Assembly (NCBI RefSeq): GCF_015277675.1
Contig: NZ_JADHEC010000006.1
Location: 57,674-121,673 of the forward strand
From: Flavobacterium soyangense
GTDB lineage: Bacteria > Bacteroidota > Bacteroidia > Flavobacteriales > Flavobacteriaceae
Direction: 5' to 3'
Length of the DNA stretch: 64,000 bases
Made by a program: the position numbers and the translations under genes
Notes under the pieces: model-generated
Seen by the model: only the letters and a program-made list of their open reading frames with translations
Database searches by the model: none
Told to the model about the DNA's origin: nothing
In this document: positions 34,987 through 44,194 of the stretch, piece by piece
Numbering within the stretch: the first letter of the stretch is position 1
How the letters are laid out: every line of letters starts with the position of its first letter

Positions 34987-35835
34987 TTATGTGCTTATTA
35001 AAAAGTCATCCAGAATTTTATTGAAAATTTCTGGTTGATCCATTAACGGTAAATGTCCAGCATCTTGAATTACCCGAAGCTTTGCATTTGGGATAATTTT
35101 TGTTGCTGCTTCACCATATTCAACAGAAAATAATTTGTCATCTTTCCCCCAAATGATAAGTGTTTCATTTTCTATTTGCTGTAATAATTCTTCTGGTATT
35201 TTAGATACAGCGGTTCCACGTCCTTGCTTAAATGCTTTTTTTCCTCCTTTATATTTGAGAACGGCTATTGAGTAGCTACTATGGTTCGGGTCTCTGTTTA
35301 TGGGTTTATGGAGTAGATAAGGTGAATTAAAACGATTTGCCATTGATGATGGAAAACAATTCATCCATATAGTTCCAATTAAAGGCCAAAAAGAAACTTT
35401 TGCACCTAAACCTGCAGAGTCTACTAAAACAAGTTTATCAACCATTTCAGCATTGTCTATAGCAAACTGCAGCGCAATAGCACCACCTTGAGACAAACCG
35501 ACAATATGAGCCTTTGATATTTTCAATTCTTTTAGGAAATCTTTAAGCCACTTTGAAAAATAGGGTCTATTATAAGGTGCATCAGGTTTATCAGATTCTC
35601 CATATCCAATTATATCTGGTGCTACTACTTGGAAATTTTTAGATATTGTATTAATTGATGGATACCAAGTAACAGCGCCTGCACCAGCTCCGTGCAGGAA
35701 AATTACAGGTTCACCATTGCCACATAACAAATAGGTCGTTTTAATTGTTCCAATAGTTACTTCTCTTTGTTCAACTAATCCTTCAATTTTGTCGATTAAA
35801 TGTTGCCTATAGTTTTCTTTATTTTCTCTTTTCAA
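34987..35835 (-). CDS. Alpha/beta hydrolase (carboxylesterase-like)
   Basis: A 282-residue hydrolase with VIFLHGAGAGAVTW (oxyanion loop), GLSQGGA with the nucleophile Ser (near residue 127), IWGKDDKLF supplying the acid and DAGHLPLM the His. It resembles the MhpC/epoxide-hydrolase branch. No signal peptide is seen. Substrate unknown; the gene stands alone between spacers. Confidence 0.9.
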   Translation of the reverse strand: MKRENKENYRQHLIDKIEGLVEQREVTIGTIKTTYLLCGNGEPVIFLHGAGAGAVTWYPSINTISKNFQVVAPDIIGYGESDKPDAPYNRPYFSKWLKDFLKELKISKAHIVGLSQGGAIALQFAIDNAEMVDKLVLVDSAGLGAKVSFWPLIGTIWMNCFPSSMANRFNSPYLLHKPINRDPNHSSYSIAVLKYKGGKKAFKQGRGTAVSKIPEELLQQIENETLIIWGKDDKLFSVEYGEAATKIIPNAKLRVIQDAGHLPLMDQPEIFNKILDDFLIST

Positions 35836-35964
35836 GTTTTTCTTTCGTTAAAGTTGATGAATTTCTGCATAAATGAATACAACTTTCGGATATCATCAAA
35901 AGAACACAATTTGTGTATTCTTTTAATTTTTATAACCCTTTAAAATTCGCCCCTTTTTTAAGGA

Positions 35965-36516
35965 TTAATTTATTATGTTTATTTTTAAAAAATTATCTCC
36001 CATTACAATTAAAGTTATGAAAACGGTAGTTAAAACCATATTAATCATTTGAAACTTGATGCCTATTAAATATTTTTTAGATGTTTTGTATACTAGTACA
36101 CCAAGAAATAAGCAAACAATAATAAATAAAGTATAAGTTCCTATTCCCAGATTTTGGCTTATTCTTGCTTCATCATTTGGTAATTTAAAACTCATTATAA
36201 ATGCTAGTAATCTCATAAAAAAAGGAAGGAATAAAAAAGGATAAAAATTTATATTTTTATATTTTTTCATTATTAAATAGAAAACAATTCCTTGAATTAT
36301 AGTGAAAATTGGGCCAGAAGCACTGATTAAATTTTCTTCCCAAAATTCTTTATATACACCTTCGCCCGTTAATGAAACATAATTTAATCGCATAGTCATT
36401 TTATATCCTAATAATTCACCTGTAATCCAATGAGTAAATTCGTGAAAAAAAAATGTAAAAAGAACTGCTATTAATGTAATTAATGCGTATTTAATTGTTA
36501 TTTTAAAATTTATCAT
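35965..36516 (-). CDS. Membrane protein with HExxH zinc-protease motif (M50-like)
   Basis: A 183-residue protein with about four transmembrane segments. The first contains FFFHEFTHWITGELLGY, an HExxH motif embedded in a membrane helix as in M50 site-2-type proteases. A second ligand motif (NxxPxxxxDG) is not evident, so the proteolytic activity is uncertain; DUF3267-like or M50-derived non-proteases are alternatives. Confidence 0.65.
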   Translation of the reverse strand: MINFKITIKYALITLIAVLFTFFFHEFTHWITGELLGYKMTMRLNYVSLTGEGVYKEFWEENLISASGPIFTIIQGIVFYLIMKKYKNINFYPFLFLPFFMRLLAFIMSFKLPNDEARISQNLGIGTYTLFIIVCLFLGVLVYKTSKKYLIGIKFQMINMVLTTVFITLIVMGDNFLKINIIN

Positions 36517-36594
36517 AGTTTTTAAGTATTTTTTTTAATTATAAATTACTGTTTGTGAGATGATAGACGACAATAGGTAAACGGCTATATGTCT

Positions 36595-37290
36595 TTATTT
36601 TCTCGCCAATGGGTTTGTTTTCCATGCTTTAGAAAAATGCACACTAACCATCAAAGCCCTGTTATATATTTCCTCGTTGTAAGTTATATTGGTTAGTCCA
36701 TAATTGTATCTTATGTCCAGCGCAATCCTACTTTGTTTCAACGGAAACTCAATGCCTCCTCCGAATTGAATTCCAGCATCGAACCTTTTAAAACCATCAC
36801 TTGAATTTTGGAAGGAGAGTTTAGTAGTCTGATTGTCAATTTTCTTGTTTCCACTAAGAGCATAAGCAATAGATGGTCCTGCATTCAAATAGAATTTACC
36901 TAAATGAAAACGAGCCAGTACTGGTATTTCTAATGTATTTATATGAAGAGTTGATTCTCTGGTAGATAAAGGATTATTTGCTGTTAACGAACCTCCCTTC
37001 CTCATAAAATATAACTCAGGAACCAATGAAAACCAGGATGTAATACCGGCTTGGAAAGAGAGTCCGGCTTGTATGCCCTTAACCGGTTTTTTATAATCTG
37101 CTAGTGCATTATTTAAATTGCCATAGTTGAGGTTTGTATTTTCCAAATTAATCATCAGGTCTAAATAAGTTTTGGCTGTTTTTTTATCCTCCTTTATTTT
37201 GTTTGAACCTAACGCTATGGTTTGACAAAATGTATTTGTGCTTAGGAAAATCATACTCAGTATGAGTCCTGTTTGTACTATTTTATTCAT
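36595..37290 (-). CDS. Outer-membrane beta-barrel protein, PorT-like
   Basis: Exported 231-residue protein. I start it at the ATG at 37290 (MNKIVQTGLILSMIFLSTN, signal peptide ending FCQ), not at an upstream in-frame ATG at 37377. Barrel-type strands alternate through the body (KPVKGIQAGLSFQAGIT, FYLNAGPSIAYALSG, QFGGGIEFP, DIRYNYGLTNI) and it fits the outer membrane beta-barrel/PorT family of Bacteroidetes. Ligand unknown. It sits just downstream of the DUF4249/TonB genes on the same strand. Confidence 0.8.
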   Translation of the reverse strand: MNKIVQTGLILSMIFLSTNTFCQTIALGSNKIKEDKKTAKTYLDLMINLENTNLNYGNLNNALADYKKPVKGIQAGLSFQAGITSWFSLVPELYFMRKGGSLTANNPLSTRESTLHINTLEIPVLARFHLGKFYLNAGPSIAYALSGNKKIDNQTTKLSFQNSSDGFKRFDAGIQFGGGIEFPLKQSRIALDIRYNYGLTNITYNEEIYNRALMVSVHFSKAWKTNPLARK

Positions 37291-37501
37291 GATTTTTTTA
37301 TTAGTAAGTTTTATATTTTTGCCGGAAATAAGGCTAAAAAATATTGAAATCAGTGGGAATCGTTCCATTGCGACCACCGATTGCTTCTATTTGTTTATTT
37401 TATCTGATTAGTTTTAATCAATGCTAATTGTTGATATCGGTTATAATGTTTTAATTCATCCGTTCTGATATACAATAACTTCAGTATGATTCCTGCTACA
37501 A

Positions 37502-38326
37502 CTATTGAATTGTATAATTCGTTACATCGGCTTCGCTTAATCTGAAATAGCCAAGTGGATAGTTGTCAAAATTGGTTTGGTTTTTTATGTTTCCTTTCAC
37601 AGTTGCCGGTGGGGATTGAAACGGGCCGCCACCTGAACTTCCTGCCACGCTTAATAGTATGGTCATATAATTATAATAGGATTTTGAGATGCCGTAGTGG
37701 GTAATTTCTACTGTTTCGCCAGGTTTAGTATGCTCTTCAAGCACCATACTGAAGAAGGTATTTCCCTGAAAGAAAAGATCGTCATCTACGGAGTATTCCG
37801 GTTTTAGGTTTTTGGTGAATTTGTATTTATAGAGATAATAATTCTCGGCGTTGGCGGGATCATTGTAAAAAGTCTTTATTTGAAGGAAATCAGTGCCTAA
37901 ACCAGTCTGGATTTGCTGCGTTACTGAAATAATTGCTGCAACTGATTTCAGGGTTTCTGTAGCAGTATAGGTTTGGCCTTTACTGATAACAGTCAAAGTA
38001 TAGGTTTCGTTTAGTGCCGGAACAAAATTACCGCATAAATAAACGCCTGTATTGGGGGTTTCAATAAAGTTAAAAATACCATTGGAACTGTTTTTTATAA
38101 AAACCGTGGCACCTGAAACTACTGGAATTGTATTGGTATAAAAATCAGTGGTTGTGGTCAGTTTTACGACTTGGTTATTGCCCGGTGTACCTTTTTGCCA
38201 GTTTATAGAAGCATCAATGACTAGTCTGGGGTTGTCTGTATTCAATGGAATGTCAACTACATCCGTACAATTGTTAAAAAAGACGGCTGTAAGTAGTATG
38301 AGTATTAGATTTATTTTATTTCTCAT
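37502..38326 (-). CDS. DUF4249 lipoprotein, partner of the TonB receptor
   Basis: A 274-residue lipoprotein (lipobox FFNNC, Cys20) with the DUF4249 start DIPLNTDNPRLVIDASINW. In Bacteroidetes these follow TonB-dependent receptor genes and are thought to act on the cell surface as substrate-binding partners, though no ligand is established. It begins 36 bases after the receptor gene, so the two form an operon. Confidence 0.9.
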   Translation of the reverse strand: MRNKINLILILLTAVFFNNCTDVVDIPLNTDNPRLVIDASINWQKGTPGNNQVVKLTTTTDFYTNTIPVVSGATVFIKNSSNGIFNFIETPNTGVYLCGNFVPALNETYTLTVISKGQTYTATETLKSVAAIISVTQQIQTGLGTDFLQIKTFYNDPANAENYYLYKYKFTKNLKPEYSVDDDLFFQGNTFFSMVLEEHTKPGETVEITHYGISKSYYNYMTILLSVAGSSGGGPFQSPPATVKGNIKNQTNFDNYPLGYFRLSEADVTNYTIQ

Positions 38327-38362
38327 TTGTTCTATGTTTTTATGATTTATCTTATATAATGA

Positions 38363-40744
38363 TTAAAATTTGAAGTTATAACTAACCGCGGGAACTATAC
38401 CAAATATGGATGTTCGCAAGGCTTCGTTGTTTCCCGTATCGGAATTTTGCTTGAAATTGATAGAAGCGGCATTCTTGCGGTTGTACAAATTATAGATACT
38501 GAATACCCATTCTGATTTCCAACTTCTATTGTCATTTTTGTGGGGAGTCAAGGTTGCTGAAATGTCCAAATGATTGTAAACAGGCAAGCGGTTTTCGTTT
38601 CTCAAACCATAACTGGGCACCACAATATCCTGATAGGTATATTGACCGTTTGGATAGGTTACGGGTTGACCGGATTGGAGAATAAAATTTGCGCCAAAAC
38701 TCCATTTTCTATTTAAATTATAAGAACTGGTAACGGCTAGGTTGTGTAACTTATCGTAAGCAGAACTATACCAATTTCCATTATTAATACCAATTTCGGA
38801 ACTATTTCTTCCTGGAGTCTGTTGCTCCGATTTTGATAAGGTATAAGAAATCCAACCAGTAAATTTACCTTCGTTTTTACGCAACATCAGTTCTAGACCA
38901 TAAGAGCGCATATGACCGTTTAGGATGACTTGTTCAATAGCATCGTTTGCAATCAAATCAGCGCCATCTATGTAGTCAATTCTGTTTTGGATTTTTTTAT
39001 AGAAGGTTTCTACTTCAAGGGAATAATTATCATCGTTGAAATTCTTGAAATAACCCAAAGCCACCTGATCTGCAATTTGTGGCTTGATGAATTTGTCACT
39101 TGGCATCCAGACATCTAATGGTGTAGGGGATGAGGTATTTGAAATTAATTGTAAATACTGAACCATTCGATTATAACTTGCTTTTATGGATTGATTTTTA
39201 TCCAATTCGTAAGCGGCGGCAAATCGAGGCTCTAAATAATTATAGCTTTTGATTACTTTGTTTGTGTCATAAAAACGGGTTCCTGTTGGAGTTGCTTTTT
39301 CATAAATCTGTAATTCTTGATTAAAAGTCACCGGTTCATTATTGGCATAACTATTTACATTCGACTTCCCAAGTCTATAAAACAGGCTGTATCGTAAACC
39401 ATAGGAAAGAGATATTTTCTTCGAAATTTCTTGAACAGCATCGACATATAGTGCCGGTTCAAGCGCCTGTTTTTTATCTAATTGTTTAAAATTTATACCA
39501 GAATTTGTACTTGTTGGTGCTATTGTTCCGGGATTAAAATTATAATAAATGCTATTGATACCAAAATTCAATTTGAATTTATTAGAGATATAATTCTTGA
39601 AATCATATTTTATATTGTAATTTTTAATTCCGGAATCCCATTTGAAATCAGCTAAATCTAAACCTAACCCGAAGTAATAATCGCTATATATTAGTGATAG
39701 ATTAGAAAATAATTTATCACTATACAAATGATTCCAGCGTAAGTTAATAATGGCATTACCATAAGTATTGGTAAAACTTTTGTCTAGACTAATGACATCG
39801 CGGCCAAAATATCCTGATAAGTATAAATTATTGTTTGGGTTGAGTTTATACGATAATTTTGTGTTCAAATCATAAAAATAAGCTGCATTGTCTTTCTGCT
39901 TATCGGACAATTTTAAAAATAAATGGGCATAAGAAGTGCGACCACCAATAAGAAAAGAACCTTTGTCTTTCACAATTGGCCCTTCAGCCAATAATCGACT
40001 TGAAATTAATCCAATACCGCCATTCATATGAAAACCGGTACTACTTCCGTCTTTTTGGTAAATATCCAAAACCGATGATGCTCTTCCGCCGTATCTTGCA
40101 GGAATTCCTCCTTTGTATAACTTTAAATCCTTGATGGCATCAGGGTTAAAAACTGAGAAAAAACCAAAAACGTGCGAGGAACTAAAAATAGTGGCTTCGT
40201 CCAGAAGAATTAAATTTTGGTCAGCACCACCGCCTCGAACATTGAAACCAGAAGCACCTTCACCGGCATTAGTTACACCAGGAAGCAATAATATAGATTT
40301 TAAAACATCAACTTCACCTAGTACTACCGGCATTTTTTTGATTGTAGCTATTGAAAGTTTGTTGACGCTCATTTCGGGTCTTCTGATATTGGTTTTTCGA
40401 CTTTCCGTAATCACGACTTCTTGCAACTGCTCTTCAATAGATGAAAGTTTGAAATTTTTTTTTGTATTTTTAGACAGCGTTACGTTTTCTGTTAACGTTT
40501 TGAAACTAACATAACTCACTTGGGTTTGATGGATGCCTTTGGGAATCGTTATGGAATAAAAACCATATTCGTTGGTCGTTGTTCCTGTTTTCAATTCAGG
40601 AAAATAGACATTGACACCAATTAAGGTTTCGTTGCTTTTGGCATCGGTTACAGTACCGCTCAGGGTATATTTCTCTTGGGAATACATACTGCTAATAAAA
40701 AGAAGCAGCAGTATTGTTAGATGATAAATAATTTTTGTGTTCAT
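38363..40744 (-). CDS. TonB-dependent outer-membrane receptor
   Basis: A 793-residue receptor: signal peptide, then a carboxypeptidase-like regulatory domain (YTLSGTVTDAKSNETLIGV, residues about 25-110), a plug domain (VDVLKSILLLPGV ... GFNVRGGGADQNLILLD) and a 22-strand barrel ending in an aromatic residue (VSYNFKF). Ligand unknown. Neighbours are the DUF4249 lipoprotein downstream and a LytTR two-component system upstream. A pair of TTGCAG boxes 310-330 bases upstream of the ATG suggests control by a LytTR regulator. Confidence 0.94.
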   Translation of the reverse strand: MNTKIIYHLTILLLLFISSMYSQEKYTLSGTVTDAKSNETLIGVNVYFPELKTGTTTNEYGFYSITIPKGIHQTQVSYVSFKTLTENVTLSKNTKKNFKLSSIEEQLQEVVITESRKTNIRRPEMSVNKLSIATIKKMPVVLGEVDVLKSILLLPGVTNAGEGASGFNVRGGGADQNLILLDEATIFSSSHVFGFFSVFNPDAIKDLKLYKGGIPARYGGRASSVLDIYQKDGSSTGFHMNGGIGLISSRLLAEGPIVKDKGSFLIGGRTSYAHLFLKLSDKQKDNAAYFYDLNTKLSYKLNPNNNLYLSGYFGRDVISLDKSFTNTYGNAIINLRWNHLYSDKLFSNLSLIYSDYYFGLGLDLADFKWDSGIKNYNIKYDFKNYISNKFKLNFGINSIYYNFNPGTIAPTSTNSGINFKQLDKKQALEPALYVDAVQEISKKISLSYGLRYSLFYRLGKSNVNSYANNEPVTFNQELQIYEKATPTGTRFYDTNKVIKSYNYLEPRFAAAYELDKNQSIKASYNRMVQYLQLISNTSSPTPLDVWMPSDKFIKPQIADQVALGYFKNFNDDNYSLEVETFYKKIQNRIDYIDGADLIANDAIEQVILNGHMRSYGLELMLRKNEGKFTGWISYTLSKSEQQTPGRNSSEIGINNGNWYSSAYDKLHNLAVTSSYNLNRKWSFGANFILQSGQPVTYPNGQYTYQDIVVPSYGLRNENRLPVYNHLDISATLTPHKNDNRSWKSEWVFSIYNLYNRKNAASINFKQNSDTGNNEALRTSIFGIVPAVSYNFKF

Positions 40745-40775
40745 AATTTTGGTTTTTTTGTAAATTCAGTTTTGT

Positions 40776-40961
40776 TTATTTGTTGCGATTATGATTCATT
40801 GTCTTTTTTGTTGAATGCAAAATTATAGTTGATTCATAGGCATTTCGAGACAATGACACGTCAGAATATGCCAAAGGAAGATTACATTTTGTAAAGTTTT
40901 GAAAACAATCCAAACTTGGTAAAACAGTAAGTAGTAAATAGGTGTAAATGAGCTTATCCAT
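40776..40961 (-). CDS. Possible 61-residue small protein before the TonB receptor
   Basis: A small open frame 31 bases upstream of the receptor gene with a hydrophobic start (MDKLIYTYLLLTVLPSLDC) that could be a signal peptide or lipobox. The inferred promoter ends only about 33 bases before its ATG, so it would be the first frame of the receptor transcript. No homologue is recognised; it may be spurious or a leader peptide. Confidence 0.35.
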   Translation of the reverse strand: MDKLIYTYLLLTVLPSLDCFQNFTKCNLPLAYSDVSLSRNAYESTIILHSTKKTMNHNRNK

Positions 40962-40993
40962 AATTTTTCTGTATAAATTGTTGTTATTTTATA

Positions 40994-41079
40994 CAAAAGT
41001 CCAAGAATATAGCGATGGCTACAATTTTATTATGCGAAGTAGGTTAATATGTCTGCAAACCATTATTTTAAGCCTGCAA
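40994..41079 (-). promoter_or_regulatory. LytTR-type promoter element of the TonB receptor operon
   Basis: On the minus strand two TTGCAG hexamers (41079-41074 and 41058-41053) stand exactly 21 bp apart, two helical turns, as in LytTR-domain operators. About 50 bases further on is TTCTTGGACTTTTG, whose GACTTTTG (41001-40994) is one mismatch from TANNTTTG. The same arrangement with the same words and spacing occurs at 61763-61847. Confidence 0.65.
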
Positions 41080-41095
41080 GACATTTACTTAAAAG

Positions 41096-41791
41096 TTATA
41101 TTCTGTTGTTTATTAGCTTAAAAAACAGCTCTTTATAGGTTTCGGAAATTGGAATAATCTGATTAGCAATTTTTATTCTCATCCGTTCAATCGATTCTAT
41201 CTTGCTAATCCCAACCATATAGGATTTGTGAACTCTGCAAACCAGATGGAAGGGGATCATTTGTTCCAGTTCACTAAAATTTTGTAGTGTCATGATTCTT
41301 TTATGTGTCGTATGAATTCTACGGTAATCCCGCATACCTTCAATAAATAAAATATCGCTTAAATTTATTTTCTCTAAACGATTTTCAGTTTTTACAAAAA
41401 TAAAATCTTGTGTAGTGGGAACTATGGGTTGGATTATGTTTTCCTGAGCTTTATTTACAGCTTTCAAAAATCGATCAAATGTAAATGGTTTTAATAAATA
41501 ATCGGTTACATTGAGTTCATACCCTTTTATGGCGTACTCTTGATAGGCAGTTGTTATAATTACCTGACTGTCAATTTTAGAACTTTCAAGCAATTCAATA
41601 CCGGATAATTCATCCATATTAATGTCTAAAAAAAGCAAATGGACTTTATTTGTTTTTAAATAGGCAAGACCGTTAAGTGCATTGTCAAACGTACCACATA
41701 AATTTAAGAAGGGTATTTTATCAACAAAAGCCTTGGTTCTTTCTAGAGCCAAGGGTTCGTCTTCTATAATGATACAGGAATAGCTATCCAT
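41096..41791 (-). CDS. LytTR-family response regulator
   Basis: A 231-residue regulator: receiver domain with IIIEDEPLAL and phospho-acceptor Asp56 in LFLDINMDELSG, then a LytTR DNA-binding domain (DFIFVKTENRLEKINLSDILFIEG, HLVCRVHKSYMVG). It overlaps the sensor kinase gene by eight bases and its stop lies 17 bases from the TTGCAG boxes in front of the TonB receptor, which makes that operon its probable target. Confidence 0.95.
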   Translation of the reverse strand: MDSYSCIIIEDEPLALERTKAFVDKIPFLNLCGTFDNALNGLAYLKTNKVHLLFLDINMDELSGIELLESSKIDSQVIITTAYQEYAIKGYELNVTDYLLKPFTFDRFLKAVNKAQENIIQPIVPTTQDFIFVKTENRLEKINLSDILFIEGMRDYRRIHTTHKRIMTLQNFSELEQMIPFHLVCRVHKSYMVGISKIESIERMRIKIANQIIPISETYKELFFKLINNRI

Positions 41792-42848
41792 AAATTGCCA
41801 ATTTTACACTATAAACGTCGATTTGTTTGTCTAATTCTAATAAATGTTGCCCTGGATAAATCAGATTCAGGCGTTTTTGAATCAGATCATTGCCCAAGCC
41901 ATTGCTTTCTTGTTTAAATTTCCGACTGGAATCGAATTTGTTTTCACATACAAACATAATGTTTTCCTCATTAATATAGATTTGAACACTTATGGCATTG
42001 TCAATTTTCTTGTTGGTACTATGTTTGAAGGCGTTTTCAATAAATGGAATAAAAACCATTGGAGCTATCGCTCTATTGATGGGATTGCCTATTACCTCAA
42101 AAGTTACATAATTTGCATTCGCAGTTCTTATTTTTTGCAATTCTATGTACTTCTCCATGTATTCAATCTCCTTTATAAGTATAATTTTATCCGTTTTGGT
42201 TTCGTACAACATAAAACGCAAAATATCAGATAGTTTGTTTAAATAATTTGAAGCTTCAGTGGCATCTTTTAATATCAATACGTCGATGTTATTCAGTGTG
42301 TTAAATAAAAAATGAGGGTCTAACTGAGATTTTATCAATGCCATTTCTATTTCATGATTTTTTTGTTGCAGCTCTTCTTTTAATTTTATTTCTTGAACCC
42401 ATGTAATAAAGCCTTTTAGTATTAATGCTGCCAAGCCAGCTATTGAAGCGATAAAACTCATAAACAATATAGTTCTTATTGCAGTGGATCTTCCTTTTAT
42501 ACCACCTTTATCCATATCGATTAGTAGACCGGATTCTATGAAATACCGCATCAGGATATACGCTAGTATTGAAGCGATTACTGAAAAAAAAATGCCGGAA
42601 ACGATGGAAAGTATAAACTTTTTTTGTTGCAGGTATTTAGTGAATACTATAAAATAACAGGCATAAAAAGTAAGGAACGAAGGTAGAAAAGCAAACAGGA
42701 AAAGGGATTGAAAAGCATTCAAGACTCTTGCTGTCTGGTCTACGGCATGACTACTGCTTCTATAGAAAACTGCTAACATGATTGATATTAACAGGAAATA
42801 GCACAACCAAAAACCAATATGCAACAAAATAACGATTGATTTTTTCAT
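41784..42848 (-). CDS. LytS/YehU-type sensor histidine kinase
   Basis: A 354-residue membrane kinase: four or so transmembrane helices in the first 150 residues, a coiled segment, then the His_kinase domain with the phospho-His in QLDPHFLFNTLNNID and an HATPase of the short type (APMVFIPFIENAFKHS, NGLGNDLIQKRL). Partner of the LytTR regulator it overlaps. Signal unknown. Confidence 0.95.
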   Translation of the reverse strand: MKKSIVILLHIGFWLCYFLLISIMLAVFYRSSSHAVDQTARVLNAFQSLFLFAFLPSFLTFYACYFIVFTKYLQQKKFILSIVSGIFFSVIASILAYILMRYFIESGLLIDMDKGGIKGRSTAIRTILFMSFIASIAGLAALILKGFITWVQEIKLKEELQQKNHEIEMALIKSQLDPHFLFNTLNNIDVLILKDATEASNYLNKLSDILRFMLYETKTDKIILIKEIEYMEKYIELQKIRTANANYVTFEVIGNPINRAIAPMVFIPFIENAFKHSTNKKIDNAISVQIYINEENIMFVCENKFDSSRKFKQESNGLGNDLIQKRLNLIYPGQHLLELDKQIDVYSVKLAIYG

Positions 42849-43144
42849 AAGATCAAATTTAGGGATTTAAAAGTACAATATTCGATGATTTTTTATTGTT
42901 TGGAAAAGATAGTATTCAAAATGGCAATATTTGTCTGCAAGATCAGCAAAGTCTCATTCGTAAGGCATAATGAAATAATGTTAAATGGAGTTGTTGCCTT
43001 AATTCACAACAGTATACAATCTGGGGTTTGCAAAAAAAGTTGAATAGGACTTGGTAAAAAGCATGGCTATGAATTTAAAAGTCACTTTTTTTAGAATAAA
43101 GATGAGGTCAATGTTAAACTAAAAATAGTATGTATTCTTATTCC
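42849..43144. other. Intergenic region upstream of the LytS kinase
   Basis: No convincing gene. One TCTGCAAG half-box lies at 42934-42941 without a partner 21 bp away. Otherwise AT-rich sequence without visible structure. Confidence 0.5.
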
Positions 43145-43310
43145 CTACAATACAGTTCCGTCTTTCATTTTCCGATACAAAAGTAAAATTAAGTCAAATG
43201 TGAAACCTGTAATAGTCCATTTTTTGGTCGTTTCTGGTTTAGTAAACGCAAGACCAACTTCTGGAAGATTGATGTAATTCCCGCGGTCAATCCAAAATAT
43301 GTCGGATCAT
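43145..43310 (-). pseudogene. Fragment of an unrecognised small protein
   Basis: One minus-strand frame reads on for about 53 residues (FWIDRGNYINLPEVGLAFTK ... LLLYRKMKDGTVL, stop at 43145) and looks protein-like, but it has an in-frame stop at its upstream end and no start. It joins the run of decayed genes up to 44.2 kb. Confidence 0.4.
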
Positions 43311-43328
43311 CCATAATAATGGCAGTAG

Positions 43329-43645
43329 TTATTTTTGTTCCACCATTTCTTTTAATTTCGTTTTCATTTCTTCAAATCCTTTTTTGGTGTTGTTGTCCAA
43401 CATTTTTTTGAATAAAGGCACAAGAATACCTTTGAATTTTTTACTTTGTCTAAAAGTGGTTGTTCCATTTCCGTTGTCGACAAGTTAAAATTTATGTTCT
43501 CCGTCAAATAACCCCGGAAACAATAAATGCCCCAGCCAACGAAATTCTTTATTGGTTTCAAAAGCCAACACTTTGGGTTTAAAAGTCATTCCTTTCGCTT
43601 CTAGGGGTTCAATTTTCGCTGTGATAGGAAAAACTGATGTTTTTT
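43329..43645 (-). pseudogene. Frameshifted SRPBCC-family gene
   Basis: Two frames together rebuild an SRPBCC (START/AHSA1-like) domain: ITAKIEPLEAKGMTFKPKV and FRWLGHLLFPGLFDGEHKF in one, then NGNGTTTFRQSKKFKGILV and KKGFEEMKTKLKEMVEQK with stop at 43329 in another. The frameshift is near 43490. The N-terminal third is missing, replaced by the fragment to its right. Confidence 0.7.
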
Positions 43646-43689
43646 GCTTTCGGATGATACACAACAATTCTACTACTATCTGCAATAAT

Positions 43690-43932
43690 TTTAAAAGTGT
43701 ATTTAGGATTTTCGGATTTAATAAATTTCAGGCAATTGGTAATGTTTTTTTGTCCCCAGACTTAGTTTGAATAACGAAAATAATTGGAGTCAGGTGCTTT
43801 TTTGGAAGTATAAAAAACCTGAATTCTCAAACCTTCATTTTCAAGTTTGTTGGAATAAGATACTTGATAATTTATTTTATTTTGTCCAATTGTCAAAACC
43901 GGAAGAAAAAGAAATAGTAGATTTTTTAGCAT
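43690..43932 (-). pseudogene. Decayed exported protein N-terminus fused to the SRPBCC relic
   Basis: From the ATG at 43932 the frame begins with a signal peptide (MLKNLLFLFLPVLTIGQ) and NKINYQVSYSNKLENEG, reminiscent of the N-terminus of M61-type peptidases, but has an in-frame TAA after FRYSN and then runs into the SRPBCC relic. It has no intact C-terminus in the window. The M61 link is tentative. Confidence 0.5.
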
Positions 43933-43990
43933 GTCATTTTTATTTTCATCTCTAACCTTAAAACCTATGTTATTTGTTCGGTCATTCTGG

Positions 43991-44194
43991 TTAGTTGTTA
44001 ATAATGTCTTTGATTTGTTCTATATGTCGTTGTGTATGATGAATTGTGAAATTAAGCCAGTCGATAATTGTCATTTCGCCTAATAATGGATGTAGGTATA
44101 CTCGGTTGTCAATTGAAATTCTGCCAGTTGAGAGGTCATAAAGAATAGTCCTGGTGTTATTGCTTTGTTTGGAAACCTTCAATACAAGCATCAA
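43991..44194 (-). pseudogene. C-terminal fragment of a DinB-family protein
   Basis: The readable part HPLLGEMTIIDWLNFTIHHT plus QRHIEQIKDI is the last helix pair of a DinB/YfiT protein, including the conserved HHTxxH metal ligands. The N-terminal two thirds, with the first His, are absent. It directly abuts the stop of the C1 peptidase gene and parallels a second DinB tail at 52047. Confidence 0.7.

Noticed and set aside
42934..42941. LytTR box in front of the LytS kinase gene
   Set aside because: Only one half-box is present; the expected second box 21 bp away is missing.
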